From Amia ocellicauda (taxonomy: Eukaryota; Chordata; Actinopteri; Amiiformes; Amiidae), in NCBI RefSeq assembly GCF_036373705.1, contig NC_089869.1:11977676-12041675 (forward strand): a stretch of 64,000 nt of DNA. Reading direction: 5' to 3'. The notes under the pieces were generated by a model, which made no database searches, was not told the origin of the DNA, and worked only from the letters and a program-made list of their open reading frames with translations. Position numbers and translations under genes: made by a program. Within the stretch, counting starts at the first letter, position 1, and every line of letters begins with the position of its first letter. Of the stretch, positions 11,560-23,700 are shown in pieces.

Positions 11560-12640
11560 TGCAACCCTGGTTATCTGAGAAAGGAAGCCCTGCCCAAAGG
11601 GGGAGGGGTTACACAAGTTTTCATGAATCCTTCGCTGAATAATTTTTCTATCCAAGCATACCCTCGCCAACCATAGTATAATCTATATGCAAAGCAATGT
11701 AATGGGAGACGGACTCTTGTACCCTTTCCTTAACACGAGCAGTGGTTTCCCGCTCTGCTAGCGCAGCCAAGAGTGGGCCACAGCTCTATCGTACCATAAC
11801 ATTTCACTGTCCTTAGTGTGCTCCATGTAGCACCCGACAGCCCTCACAGAGCATAACTGGTGCAGCCAACTCTCCTCTCAAGAGAAGGGAGGAGGATAGG
11901 AAGCCATCAACTCTACAGGCCTGTTAACATGGAATGGACTTGGGAGGAACACAGTGTTCGGCCAGAACATAACCCTGGACCCTCCTGTGAAACATACATG
12001 CCCTGTCCACACACCCATAATGTGCATCTCACTCATGTGTTTGGCAGATGTAATCCTCAGCAAGAATGTGGTCTTGTCACTAGCTTGAGGTCAGCTGTTT
12101 GCAGTGGTACAAATGCAGCCTTGGAAAGCTCATCCAGCAGTACATCAAAGCACTGTATGGGTAAGGAAAGGGCACAAGAAGAACATAGCCTGCATGCAGC
12201 TTTCAGAAATTGTGAGGCCATGAAATGGGACCCAGGTGGCTTACCAGCAATGGTACCCCGAGATGGCCACTAGGTATACCTTGAGCATTGATGGGACCTG
12301 CCCTTGTTCTACAGGTCCTACAAAAATTGTATTATGACCCCACTATGGCAGGTGACTTGGTCATGATTTATGTCCTTAGACCGAGTCTAGAAAGTCTGCC
12401 AGATCCCACTGACTGAACAGTGGACTCTACCGTGTCTGAGAGATGTGGTCCCACTCGGGACCTCCCAGAGCTGGAGCAGGAACTGGGTCGAGGTGCCAGA
12501 GCATGTCCTGTACCTAGGACAGCAGGTCTGCTTGTTTGGTAAGTTGCCAGGGCTCTGAGCTGAGGAGAGAGACCAGGTCTGCAAACCACAAGTTGCTAAT
12601 CCACTAGGGAATGATGTCGTTTCCCCCCCCATTGTTTAAA
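11560..12640 (+). repeat. Probable degraded interspersed repeat, about 1.1 kb
   Basis: The segment starts with a terminus-like 'ggttgtgactgcaaccctgg'. It contains phrases typical of dispersed fish repeats ('gctcatccagcagtacatca', 'gccagagcatgtcctg', 'agaccaggtctgcaaaccac'). A 137-codon frame at 11860-12273 has no recognisable domain. I treat the whole as non-coding repeat; class and exact ends are uncertain. Confidence 0.35.
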
Positions 12641-13500
12641 CTACAGCGGATCCTCAAAAATTGTAAGGGGTGCATTCTTGAAGATCGCAATTAATGACTA
12701 ATTTAGGGGAATTAGGCCAATAACCATAAGAAATAATGGGTATAGTCGTAGATGCATTCCAACACCCCAACATGAAATAAAAATGTACCCATTTCAAATA
12801 CCATAAACCACTCTTATAAAACATTACACTGATAATTTTACATACAAATAAATGTGTAACGATTACCTGAGTAAATGAACCTAACATAGTATCATACAGT
12901 TTCTAAACACCAACACTTTTTACTTAGCCCTTCTCCGAAGCATTACATCATGTTATGTAAAATCAAGACATTAACAGTAGTCATTTGTTCTGTTAGTAAA
13001 ATTAGAGAGAAATTATTATTCATTAAATTTTGCATGAATTTGAACTACAATGTTAAATATGCACTTTAAACAGAACAGAAATGTTCCATGCAGTGGAGAA
13101 ATGGATCCCATACCTTTACAGTGATCTCAGGCTGTGCAGTCACACCATAGGACTTCACCTGGAAATCGCTAATGCTGTGTCTCATGGCTGGCCTCCCATT
13201 CACCACCAATCAGTGTTTCACCAGTGTAATTTTATTGCACTTATTTTATCATAACATTTATACAATTTTAACCAATTAATTTACTGTACTTCATTAATTT
13301 ATAAACTTTATCTGAACAACACTGCAGATATCAACCACAGCCAAATTCTTACACCCTAGAACATACGTCTTCATAGATTTATCTTTCTACACCCTCAGAC
13401 CAGAGGCTATTTTACAGATAAATATATTTAATCCGTGTTTTTAGGAAAAGTGTGTGTAATAAGTGCAAATAATGCCTAATTATATTAATGTGTTTTATCT
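12641..13500. other. Intergenic, no gene recognised
   Basis: AT-rich DNA. The left part (12645-12800) has a transposon-like feel ('gcggatcctcaaaaattgta', 'ccccaacatgaaataaaaat') but no identifiable termini. No exon with homology to a known protein was seen on either strand. Confidence 0.4.
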
Positions 13501-13707
13501 CAGGTTATAGGAAGAACTTTTTAAATTAACTGCACCATGTTTACTGTAATTCTTAAGGCATAAGTCAGCTGTAGTTTCTTGACCGGTGTTATGGTGAAGC
13601 TAATCTCCGTGGACAGGGGGTTGGCTATGATGACTGGGCGATGTGGGACCTTCATCGTCTTGACCATTGCTTATATAAAGCTCCACACAATGAAAAAGTT
13701 CACATAA
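13500..13707 (+). pseudogene. abcg2: Decayed duplicate of the last abcg2 exon and its acceptor region
   Basis: 13586-13707 aligns with the abcg2 terminal exon 10891-11038, from 'ggtgttatggtga' through 'ggttggctatgatgactggg' to 'aaaaagttcacataacat', including the TAA stop at 13705-13707. Upstream intron sequence is also recognisable ('gtcagctgta.tttcttgacc' against 'ttcagctgtattttcttgaca'), so this is a genomic duplication rather than a retrocopy. The acceptor AG has become CG, and about 25 nt are missing after 'gatgtggga', which shifts the frame. Further exons of a second copy were not found between 11.5 and 13.5 kb. Confidence 0.85.
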
Positions 13708-13710
13708 CAT

Positions 13711-14880
13711 TTGTACAGATACATTTTGTATTCAGTCTGTCACCGACCCTTGGTGAAACTCTGCCATTGTAATCTAAGGAAGGACTCCAGCAGCAACAAC
13801 AGATTGAAGGACTACCGCTTATGTACAGAACATATATGTAATTATTATAGTAGATTAATGAGTGGGCACTTTGTTACTTCTGATGTTTTACATAATATTT
13901 TCCTTGAATGTTTTTGCTATTCATATTTGCTATTATTATCCTCAAGCACTAGACAAGTTATTGGGCTGTTGTTGGTAAGAATTGTAATGAGGTCAGTGCG
14001 GCATCTAGTGGCCACATACGGTCACAGCAGGACAATGACAGCAATGTCCTGTCAGACTGAGGCATTGAGACAACATATGCATTGTTAGTTTTCTACTATG
14101 ACGACATCATATCGAAAGTAATACAATCTAACTGGTCAAAGGGGAGTGGTGGCAGTACAGTGATCCTGTCATTATTCTGGACAGGTTCTGGACCCAGAGG
14201 AAAGACGGCACATGCAGGTCAACTAGTCCCACTTCCAGCAGCAGCCTGACTTTAAATAATGTTTCATGTTCAGATCAATTTTCAAAATCCAGTACTGACA
14301 CAATAAGCCGTTGCATGATGGGCACAATATGAAATTCCTCTTCACTGGCCATCCTGATTCCTAGTAAAAGTCGAGTGGTGTGTGGTGTAGCTGTATGTGC
14401 CTCAACGTCGATTAAAAGTAAGAATAAATATTTAAAAAGGTTACAAGATTTTAATTAATCAACCTTCAATTATTAGAAGTTGATTGCTTTTATTATGAAT
14501 CTATTAATTTCCTTAAGCATCTCTGTGTTATGAAACTTTTATATTTTTAACTCAAATGCTGTACATTTTCTTACATGTATTCAGCTATGCAAGTGGAAGT
14601 TTAATACTGGAATTATTAAAAGCACATATCTGTAAACTTGCATTAACAACATTGTCAATATTTCCTATCTGTACTAGAACACTGTATTGTATACAATTTT
14701 GAGATTTACCCTTGGACTGTAACTGTGTCAATACTGTATGAAATAATTAGACAGTCATTACTTTTTGTCAACGAGGACGCTTCCTCCACAGTGAGAGAGG
14801 ATGGAGGCCAGCAGAGATTAGTGACAGTAGAGGAGAGAGAGAGTTGTGAAAGCAGTGCTGAAGTTTTATTAAATGTCTTT
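13711..14880. other. Intergenic, no gene recognised
   Basis: A 125-codon frame (13711-14088) begins at a TTG and has no recognisable domain. A 'gcatctagtggcca' motif near 14001 resembles one found in fish repeats and CTCF-like sites. Nothing else is supportable. Confidence 0.4.
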
Positions 14881-14883
14881 CAG

Positions 14884-16066
14884 ATGCTTTTAACCAGGAG
14901 TATGTTGAGACTCCCATGCTGGGGGCTGCTGGGTTTGGTATAGTTTCGCTGGATTGAGGAGGGAAGATGGTCGTAAGACAAGGAAGAATACAAAACAACC
15001 TCTCCTGCCTCACTGATGATCAGATACAAACTGGAAATACTTTTGTATAGTAAAATGGGACAGTGTGTGTTTGAGGCTGAGAGAAAGCAGACACCTCTCT
15101 GTCTTGCACAGCACGATTTACCTGCTTTTCATGCTTTTCTTCATTCTAAAAGATTCAAATGTATTAATTCCAATGAAATTTTGCAGCTGTTCAGAAGATT
15201 TTCAATAGTGGTTTTCTAAAATGTGGTTACATCTGAAATGTTTGTATGCAGACTGTGGGGGCATGTTCAGTAAAAGTTCCTATGGAGCTGCTCCTGATGC
15301 AGATGGTTGTGGTTGATACAACATCCTCTGCCAGAGAGATCCAACTGCTGGACTGGTTTGAGATGCCTGATGAGTACCTGCTGGTCCTGGAGCAACCTGA
15401 GCCACGCAAGGACCTGTTCAGCTTTGCTCAGCATCAGAGAAGCCGCCTGGAGGAGGCTGAGGCCAGGAGGTTGATACAGCAGCTGGTGCAGACCATGCAG
15501 CATTGACATGAGAAAGGAGTCCTGCACCGAGACGTTAAGGCAAGCTCAAACTCATTGACTTTGGCTGTGGCTGCATTCTTCATGACTCTGACTACAACAC
15601 CTTCAGTGGTGAGTATTGGTGGCCCAAATGCCTGTATTAAAACAGCACCCACTTGATACATCTGGAAAATAGATCCGCAGAAGTCTAAATAAATATTGAT
15701 ATTAAACTAAAGTGTTTGTGGCAACTGATTTCTTGTGTCTGCAGGCACAACTCTGTACAAGCCTCCAGAGTGAATCCGGTATTCTGGGTACGAAGGCATC
15801 CCAGACACCGTCTGGTCCTTGGGAATTTTCCTTTACACCAGAAGAGGAGATCGTAAATGGTGTGATGCACTTCCCAGCAGATGTCTCCATGGGGAAGGCA
15901 GAAGACCATCACATCACCTGAAATGCTTCACTCATCCAAGGAACCCAACCCATTCCCCCTTTTCTCACCCACAGATTGCCAGGACCTGATTCGTGACTGC
16001 CTGGCCCACTGACCAGAGGACCACCCATCCTTGGAGCAGATTCTGCTCCATCCCTGGATGCGGTGA
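14884..16066 (+). pseudogene. PIM-like serine/threonine kinase pseudogene, multi-exon
   Basis: Fragments in order match the PIM kinase fold. 14884-14975 resembles the glycine-loop exon (YVETPMLGAAGFGIVSLD, then a TGA). 15246-15540 encodes the C-lobe entry (VPMELLLMQMV, IQLLDWFEMPDEYLLVLEQP, EPRKDLFSF) and, past a premature TGA (15504-15506), the catalytic HRDVK (15525-15539). A deletion then removes the Asn-bearing loop before a KLKLIDFG-like DFG segment. 15745-15890 reads as a PPEW-type region with another stop and a gap. 15975-16066 matches the C-terminal helices (DCQDLIRDCLAH then HPSLEQILLHPWM). Multiple stops and frame breaks rule out an intact kinase. Spliced-like spacing indicates a duplicated gene rather than a processed copy. 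PIM-like kinases are strongly expanded in fish. Confidence 0.85.
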
Positions 16067-17139
16067 ACTGGTCTGAGTGGTGGAAGGTATGTACAATAAA
16101 AAACAATGCCTCCAGTGTGAACCAGCATGTTTAAGCTTTGCATGCCTGTGAATGTAGACCAACAATAACTGTTGTATCTCTATAAAGCATGTCAAAAGGA
16201 AACGCCTGCTTTTACATGATTACCCATTTCTCAATCTGGGTGTCAGAAAACAGATAATTTGTATTCCTCTGCATGCTAAATGTATTACAACACCTTCACC
16301 AGTCATGCCTCATTCAGCTACAAACCCTGTCTTGGTTTCTCTCTTTCTGTAGGTTTGCCTGAGTGCCACACTGCTTGTTCACAGATTTTCAAAAAGGCCC
16401 CACTACTGAAGACCTTGGACTGACAATGTCATGTCAGAAACTGAGAAGCTATATTCCTGCCCATATTCTCAATTTCAATGCTGCTAGGCCTACAACACCA
16501 GGGATAAATACTACAGTGCCCACAAGCCCAGGCACTTAACTGGAAGTTTACTGTCAGCTGACCTCCTCAGGTGGTCACCTGACCCACAACAAGGAACAGG
16601 TTGCTCAGGGCCTGCCAGTATAAACAGAGGACCCACACACTAGTGGACATGGACAAGGAGGCAAGGCAAGGCAAGGCGAGGTGAGAGAATACCTGTCTTT
16701 TGACCTGTTTTGAATTATGAACCCCCTGTGGTATAGACCCTGCACTGGCTGACGACACTTCCCCTGGTCATTGGACTTTTGCTGTTCCCTCAACTATGAA
16801 CTCTCCTTCTGTATTTGTTTGGTGAACTGGTCTGTAGCTTAGCTTACCAGACATAGAGAGGCACTGGAAGAAAGTGTAGATGGATGCAGATGTTTGCTTT
16901 TGTTTCTGTGAATGCTCTCCATTGCAAAGCCCTCTGTCTACAATAAAATCAGCCAAAGAGCTGTTGTACCTTGAACTCGGAGTCTGCGAGTCTCTGTCAC
17001 AATACACTATAAACATAAGCACAATTTTAGCAATGATATGTGTATCAGGGTAAAGTGTTTCTAGGAGCAATTGAGCAACATTGAAGATCATCTAAGACAT
17101 GTCTCTACATTGCTTTTACAATCCAGGATGTAAGACCCC
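16067..17139. other. Intergenic, no gene recognised
   Basis: Only short incidental frames are present. Part (17030-17091) is similar to 19132-19203, as listed separately. Confidence 0.4.
17030..17091 (+). repeat. Short repeat pair, copy 1 (with 19132-19203)
   Basis: The two segments share 'gcaatgat.tgtgt', 'atcagggt.aagtg.ttcta' and 'gcaattga.caacatt' with scattered differences, in the same orientation, about 2.1 kb apart. They could be a small local duplication or an unnamed dispersed repeat. Confidence 0.45.
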
Positions 17140-17230
17140 ATATATTGCATACAATAATGTAAATTGGAATTGGTAATATGTTTTATGCCTTGAACTGCTC
17201 TGTATTTTTGTACTTTGTATTGCAATTATA

Positions 17231-18374
17231 CACTCACCTAAAGGATTATTAGGAACACCTGTTCAATTTCTCATTAATGCAATTATCTAACCAACCAATC
17301 ACATGGCAGTTGCTTCAATGCATTTAGGGGTGTGGTCCTGGTCAAGACAATCTCCTGAACTCCAAACTGAATGTCTGAATGGGAAAGAAAGGTGATTTAA
17401 GCAATTTTGAGCGTGGCATGGTTGTTGGTGCCAGACGGGCCGGTCTGAGTATTAACATCCAGTATGCGGCAGTCCTGTGGGCGAAAATGCCTTGTTGATG
17501 CTAGAGGTCAGAGGAGAATGGGCCGACTGATTCAAGCTGATAGAAGAGCAACTTTGACTGAAATAACCACTCGTTACAACCGAGGTATGCAGCAAAGCAT
17601 TTGTGAAGCCACAACACGTACAACCTTGAGGCGGATGGGCTACAACAGCAGAAGACCCCACCGGGTACCACTCATCTCCACTACAAATAGGAAAAAGAGG
17701 CTACAATTTGCACAAGCTCACCAAAATTGGACAGTTGAAGACTGGAAAAATGTTGCCTGGTCTGATGAGTCTCGATTTCTGTTGAGACATTCAGATGGTA
17801 GAGTCAGAATTTGGCGTAAACAGAATGAGAACATGGATCCATCGTGCCTTGTTACCACTGTGCAGGCTGGTGGTGGTGGTGTAATGGTGTGGGGGATGTT
17901 TTCTTGGCACACTTTAGGCCCCTTAGTGCCAATTGGGCATCGTTTAAATGCCACGGCCTACCTGAGCATTGTTTCTGACCATGTCCATCCCTTTATGACC
18001 ACCATGTACCCATCCTCTGATGGCTACTTCCAGCAGGATAATGCACCATGTCACAAAGGTCGAATCATTTCAAATTGGTTTCTTGAACATGACAATGAGT
18101 TCACTGTACTAAACTGGCCCCCACAGTCACCAGATCTCAACCCAATAGAGCATCTTTGGGATGTGGTGGAACGGGAGCTTCGTGCCCTGGATGTGCATCC
18201 CACAAATCTCCATCAACTGCAAGATGCTATCCTATCAATATGGGCCAACATTTCTAAAGAATGCTTTCAGCACCTTGTTGAATCAATGCCACGTAGAATT
18301 AAGGCAGTTCTGAAGGCGAAAGGGGGTCAAACACAGTATTAGTATGGTGTTCCTAATAATCCTTTAGGTGAGTG
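17231..18374 (+). mobile_element. Tc1/mariner-type transposon, 1.14 kb, with terminal inverted repeats and TA duplication
   Basis: The left terminus 'cactcacctaaaggattatt' is mirrored by 'aataatcctttaggtgagtg' at the right end. TA lies on both sides (17229-17230 and 18375-18376), the Tc1/mariner target duplication. The near-identity of the inverted ends suggests a fairly young insertion. It carries one transposase frame in the plus direction, described separately. Confidence 0.95.
17371..18342 (+). pseudogene. Tc1 transposase with intact catalytic domain but deleted DNA-binding region
   Basis: From 17464 a 292-codon frame is open to 18342. It contains the three acidic residues of the Tc1 DDE/D catalytic domain in their usual settings: WSDESRF, QQDNAPCHKG and SPDLNPIEHLWD. 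Upstream, the expected N-terminus begins in another frame (MSEWERK, then DLSNFERGMVVGARRAGLSI) and jumps directly to RQSCGRKC. About 30-35 residues of the paired-like helix-turn-helix region normally lie between them. That gap, plus an early frame break, should prevent terminal-repeat binding. The reading at 17464 uses an internal ATG and is not the native start. The copy is inferred to be non-autonomous. Confidence 0.85.
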
Positions 18375-18435
18375 TATTTTGTAAGTCACCCTGGATAAGG
18401 GCATCTGCTAATAAATAAATAATAATAATACATTC

Positions 18436-20594
18436 TGTGTAACACTTTAAAACAATGTGGTGTGATTCCTTGTGAATTCATATTAATACCACAGGATTAA
18501 CACATCAATACCTCATGCACATCATCTGAGTTCTGAGGTTGAGCACATGAACCCTAACCCTAAACCTGTAATACGTGTATTTAACATCCAAACACAGATG
18601 AAGTGTGTGACATATTGATCTGTTAATCCTGTGCCGTATATTAGTTCATTAGGAATCACACCACCTTATTTTATTGGGTGTTTACTGTGAACTAATAGGG
18701 TATCATTGTATGTTGTCCCTTTGGCCTTAGACAGAGTGCTCCCAAACATGCCGTAAGTCAGCACACACTTTGCCACTTCTTCACTTCCCATTCACCACAA
18801 TCTCACATTTACCATATTCACATTCATACAGACCCCAAACAACATGTACTGGGCTCAGAATGAGATTGAACACAAACTGAGACTTGCATTGAATTATCTT
18901 CAATATGTTTTCTTTCTCATGATAACACTATAAACAGAAGCATGCCAGTTGACATCAATAATGAGCAGCTGGGCGGAGCATCAAGGATAGAAAGTGCACC
19001 AACAAGTGCAGTACAGTGTTGTCAAATTAAGGATCTTACATGACAGCACACGTCTAGAATCTACCAGAGAACAGCCGAGGCAGGAAAGAGTGCAGAATGT
19101 GGGTGTGGCTGTTGTGTCGTCACGTCCGGGAGCAATGATCTGTGTTGTGCATCAGGGTGAAGTGCTTCTAGAAGCGATTGACCAACATTTAACAAGATCG
19201 TGGAGTTGTTTCTGTTGACACTCACTCCCGCGGGTGATATCATGATCAGAAGCACATCTCCATGAACGGGTAAAGGTCGTTCCCCTTGTGAAGTCCGGGA
19301 CTAGACTAATCCGCAGAAGACAACAGACACCGAATAGTCCTCGCTGTGGCTTTTGCAGGTAAGACTTAAAATCCACAGTACAATTTTCCGTTCTTTGTAC
19401 AGGACCCACGTTTCTATAAAAAAGTGATCAGTCGTCCAGGACCTCTGCATTGAGTGAATGTGCACATTGTCTCCTGAAGGGAATAGAAAGCAAACCCCAA
19501 ACGCTCATTCGCATCTCGGTGCAGACGACTGTCACAGTATAAAGTTCAGGTCATTACTGCTACCCAGCTAGCTCCCAGATTGTAGCTGAAATCTGTCCGT
19601 GAAGGATCAAGCGCTATATTTTGGTGTTTCAAAGTGCAATGGGCTGATCTCTGTGAGTGCTCGCTGCAAAAATGACAGTTTTCCTACTTATAAATGCTCG
19701 CTACTGGACATAGTACAGTATATTCTACATGAATGCATTATTGTTTTGATGATGGATATTGTTCACAATGCCTTTGAATGTAATGGTATGCTTTTGAATA
19801 CGCCAGGGCCTGCAAGTAATGTGCTTTGTACAAATTGTATTTAAAAAAAAGCCAACGCAAGCATAACGAAGGGCTTTCGAGTGTCTTCCGTTTCGATCAC
19901 ATATGAAATCGTTGTTACTCATGACTGCCTTATATTTCATATTTTAAAACAACGTCCCGAAACTATATATGCATTGATTTAACGACATGGCAAGTGGTTC
20001 GTTGGTTTTGGACCCTAATAAAGCAGGAGATCTCGTTGTGTGTTAGTACTGCCCCGCCAGTCACACAGCAGCAGCCCTGAGTTCTGGAACATTCAAGTGT
20101 TCTCGAACTGTAGGGCGAAGTTAAGCAACGTGCTTGATCGTGTCAGACAATAAAGCCTGCCCACGCTTTAGTGTGAAAAGCTGTCCTTTATTTATATATA
20201 CCACCGTCTCAATGCAGACGTATTGTACTTGAAATGTGTGTACACTACAGCTAGCTACACATGCATTTCCTGAAACTGGCAAAGTAGCGATTCTGTATGC
20301 GTGTTGGAGCTTCCACCCAATCCGTTGGCTGTTTAACTGTCTCTAATTCAAAATTACGTGATGTATAATAAATGCAGTGAAGTTTGCCGAGTGTAAACTT
20401 CAAGTCCTAGAACCAACTGTTTATATTGACGCTCTCTATGACGTTGACACATCCTCCTAGTTGCCAGGGATGATTACTAAATGTTGTTGTATTTGTGTCT
20501 TTGGATGAACTATGATTACTTCCATGTTCCCCAGTGCCACATCTGTTATTTCCAGTAAGACAGCAGGCGCTGTCACTTGAGTCAAATACATGTA

Positions 20595-20595
<1 letters not shown>
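18436..20595. other. Region upstream of herc4; promoter not pinned
   Basis: No protein-coding exon was recognised. The herc4 promoter and non-coding first exon should lie here or just to the right. Moderately CpG-containing sequence near 19040-19330 and 20030-20130 are the candidates, but I cannot choose between them. Confidence 0.35.
19132..19203 (+). repeat. Short repeat pair, copy 2 (with 17030-17091)
   Basis: This segment matches 17030-17091 as described there. It lies in the interval upstream of herc4, and no function is implied. Confidence 0.45.
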
Positions 20596-20626
<31 letters not shown>

Positions 20627-20627
20627 C
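20596..20627. repeat. (AAC)n microsatellite
   Basis: About ten uninterrupted AAC units lie roughly 100 bp upstream of the herc4 coding-exon acceptor. Confidence 0.9.
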
Positions 20628-20786
20628 ACTTTGAGGGTTGTACCAGACATCCTGGTTGGATTTGAGTGACTTTTTGGTCTGTGTTTGTTGCTTATTTCTG
20701 CTTGTTGACCTCTACTTTCAGTTCAACCCGCTGCTTGACAGTTGGCAGTGAAAGGAGCAAGTGTGGCGGGGTGGAGGTGGGCCACC

Positions 20787-23700
20787 ATGCTGTGCTGGGG
20801 TAATGCATCCTTTGGTCAGCTAGGCTTGGGCGGGATCGACGAGGAGACCGTGATAGAGCCCCGCAACTGCGAGTTCTTCCATGGCAAAAAAGTGTGCGAC
20901 ATGGGCTGCGGGCGCCGGCACACCGTGTTTGTGCTGGAGGATGGCACAGTGTACACCTGCGGCTGCAATGACCTGGGGCAGCTTGGGCACGAGAAGTCCA
21001 GGAAGAGACCAGGTAACCCGCTTTTTGATTTTTATTATTTTATTTAGTTATTTTTGTTCAAAATCTATGAATGAATATTATTATTGTATTAATTATATTA
21101 TGTTTCTGGAAACACTGGTCAGTAACATTTAAAACTTATAATCATATTTAAATTTGCACCCAATGGGTTTGTTTCTAATATTATGTTAAACTTTCCTACC
21201 TTCTTCCATAACATAGATACTTATTAGAGCCACTGTTTATTTTTAAGGGATGTGACACTTAAGAATGCAAAAGAACAAACCTATAGGGTAAAATGTTTAT
21301 ATACCTGCAACTTTTTATAGCCTACTGATGACAGCTGACCGCTTTAAACAAAGCCATATGGCCCATGAATGTTTAGTGCAGAGGCCAATGCAGGGTAGTT
21401 CCTGTATACTCTATTGCAACAGCTGAGAAAAGTGTCTTCTTTTTGTAGTAGAAGAGATCTCAGATTTCCAAACTCTTTCATTTGGAGTTTGTTTCAATCT
21501 GTCGTCTGCACGATACTCCTCGTTTCAGTTTAAACTTCTGTCCGAGGTAGTGCATGAAAACACTTCCCGCAAAATGAAAGGGAAAAGCACTACAACGGAT
21601 ACTAGGGTTGGGAGTAATTGGTACCCCACTCTACTGTACGTCTCTGATGAAGCAGCGTAGTTCTGGAATAGATCCCACAGGTTTTTGGGACTACACTAGT
21701 TTACTTCCTGTTGGCCACCCATGTATCATTTGTCTGCCCTTGGACAGCGGCCGTTTCATTAGTTAGTTTTATTGGAAAGCCGAACAGGGTCTCGCTGCCA
21801 CTGTGCGGGACAGAGACTCCAGATGATTTCAGTGCGGGGAGGGGGAGGGGATCGCTGTCCGGCTGTAAAAGCTTCTGATGACTAAGCTGATTCCAGGCAT
21901 TCCTCTGCCAGGTCTTTGCCCATGCAGCAGAATGTCAGCGGGACACTGGCGTTGCTCAAAAGCAAGCAGAAGGAGTCCCATTTCATTTTTGCAATGTACT
22001 TAAAAGGGGAAATAAAATGAGCCTAGTTTGTAGGACTTTGTAGGCTTGCTCTCGCCACAAGCAAACTCATTATCTCTGTCAGCTGATTCATTCGCTGCTG
22101 CCACCTAGCTGGACTTTGATTGTTAATATTTTGACACCACGTTTTGAGATCCAAACATTGTTTCATTTGTATATTATCATAATTTGCATCAGCCTTTTTA
22201 ATACATACTTGTTACTGCTTTCCTTCTAAAACCATGGATAAACCAATCAAATGTGAACATTCAACATCTGTATTTGGTCCTATTGTAACTCCAGAACTTT
22301 TCATTAAATTAAACCTATATTTTGGTAAATCACCTAACTTTTTTTTCCTCCATGTAAGTACCTGATATAGTTTGTCAAATAAATGACCGAATATGTAATT
22401 TTCATATTCAAAATGTTCTCCAAATAATCCCAAAGTAAAAGACTTCACACACTGGATGAGACGGAGTACACTGCAGTGTACAGTGTGTTTTTCAAAGATT
22501 GTAAACCACACAATAAATAATATGTAAATACTTAATCTAACTTTGACTCTGCTACTTGGAACATATTTGTGATCCTTTCTTTGATGTGCAAAATATGCCT
22601 TTATATCAGTTTTATCTGGTACAATCTGGTATAAACTTCGAGTACATTTATATTTTGTAGTGAATCAAATATCTATCCCTAATAATACTTGGAGGAACCA
22701 TACTATCGTCACTTCATTAACATTTTAAAAACATCATTCCACTTGACTTTCCCTTTTTTTATGTATATAATTTCTGTATTCTACCCTTCTAGCAGGTCAG
22801 ATGTATAGTGGTATGGGTGTCAGGAATATGATGGGCAGCTGAGGGTTGATAGGCCCTGGGATGATTTATGTTTGATTCTGTAGAGCAGGTCGGGGCTCTG
22901 GACGCGCAGAACATCATCACCGTGTCCTGCGGTGAGGCCCACACCCTGGCCGTGAACGACAAGGGGCAGGTGTTTGCGTGGGGCCTGGCTGCGGACGGAC
23001 AGCTGGGCCTGCCTGGAGCGGAGGAAAGTGTTCGGGTACCCAGGTATCTCCCCTTCCTTTGATTCTCTGCTACTCCTTCTCGACCGCTCCAATGCTCATT
23101 GAATTTCAGCACAAGTGACACATTGTAAATCCTCATTAGTGGAACAGTTGGAGAACATTAGTGGCAACTTCAGTTATCTGGTGTTGACAGCCTCCTTGTA
23201 GTCGGCTTTCTCTGATCAGTGGGTTGGGTGGCAGTCATTGCATCACTTAATTTCCAAAATTGGTCCTTTATGGGGGTGTTTAGTAAGGATGCAACTGTAT
23301 AATTTGATGCGTAAAGCATATGTGTAGCATGAGATGAAAACATAATGGACACTGCAGCTTTTTATGTATTTTTATTTGATCTTGTATGCTCTAGCTCACT
23401 CAGTTTCAATGTTAGTGATGTAGACAGTACTGGGTATCAAGGTTTGTAGTTTTATAACCTAGGAAGACCTTTACCACATTTGCATCTCAATTTTGATTGA
23501 AGATACTGCATGAAAGCCCAACAGAGATCTGGAAGCTCCTTCACACCACAATCTTGTTGCTTCCGGCCTGCCCTTCTTTCACGCAATGTCTGCTGTCTTG
23601 TGTGATACGGTGGGGTGATTTTTACCTTCAGCTTGATTGAGTTTGTCTATTTTAAGCCATGCTGCTTACCTGCTTCCCTGGTTTGATTTTTCGGAAGTGA

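Larger units (their letters stand above)
17140..18430 (-). repeat. Fish dispersed repeat ('ccctggataagggc' core) interrupted by a Tc1 element
   Basis: The right flank of the Tc1 (18375-18430) reads 'ttttgtaagtcaccctgg', 'ataagggcatctgctaa' and an ATA-rich tail. The left flank (about 17140-17230) ends 'ctgtatttttgtactttg'. Joined across the insertion they give one continuous copy of the same repeat family seen at 8165, here in the opposite orientation. The element therefore predates the transposon insertion. Confidence 0.65.

Noticed and set aside
11860-12273. 137-codon ORF downstream of abcg2
   Set aside because: It lies within a probable interspersed repeat and has no recognisable protein features.
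20040-20130. Possible 5S rRNA-like segment ('gggcgaagttaagcaacg')
   Set aside because: Only a few bases resemble the 5S core; the box A/C arrangement and flanking helices are absent.
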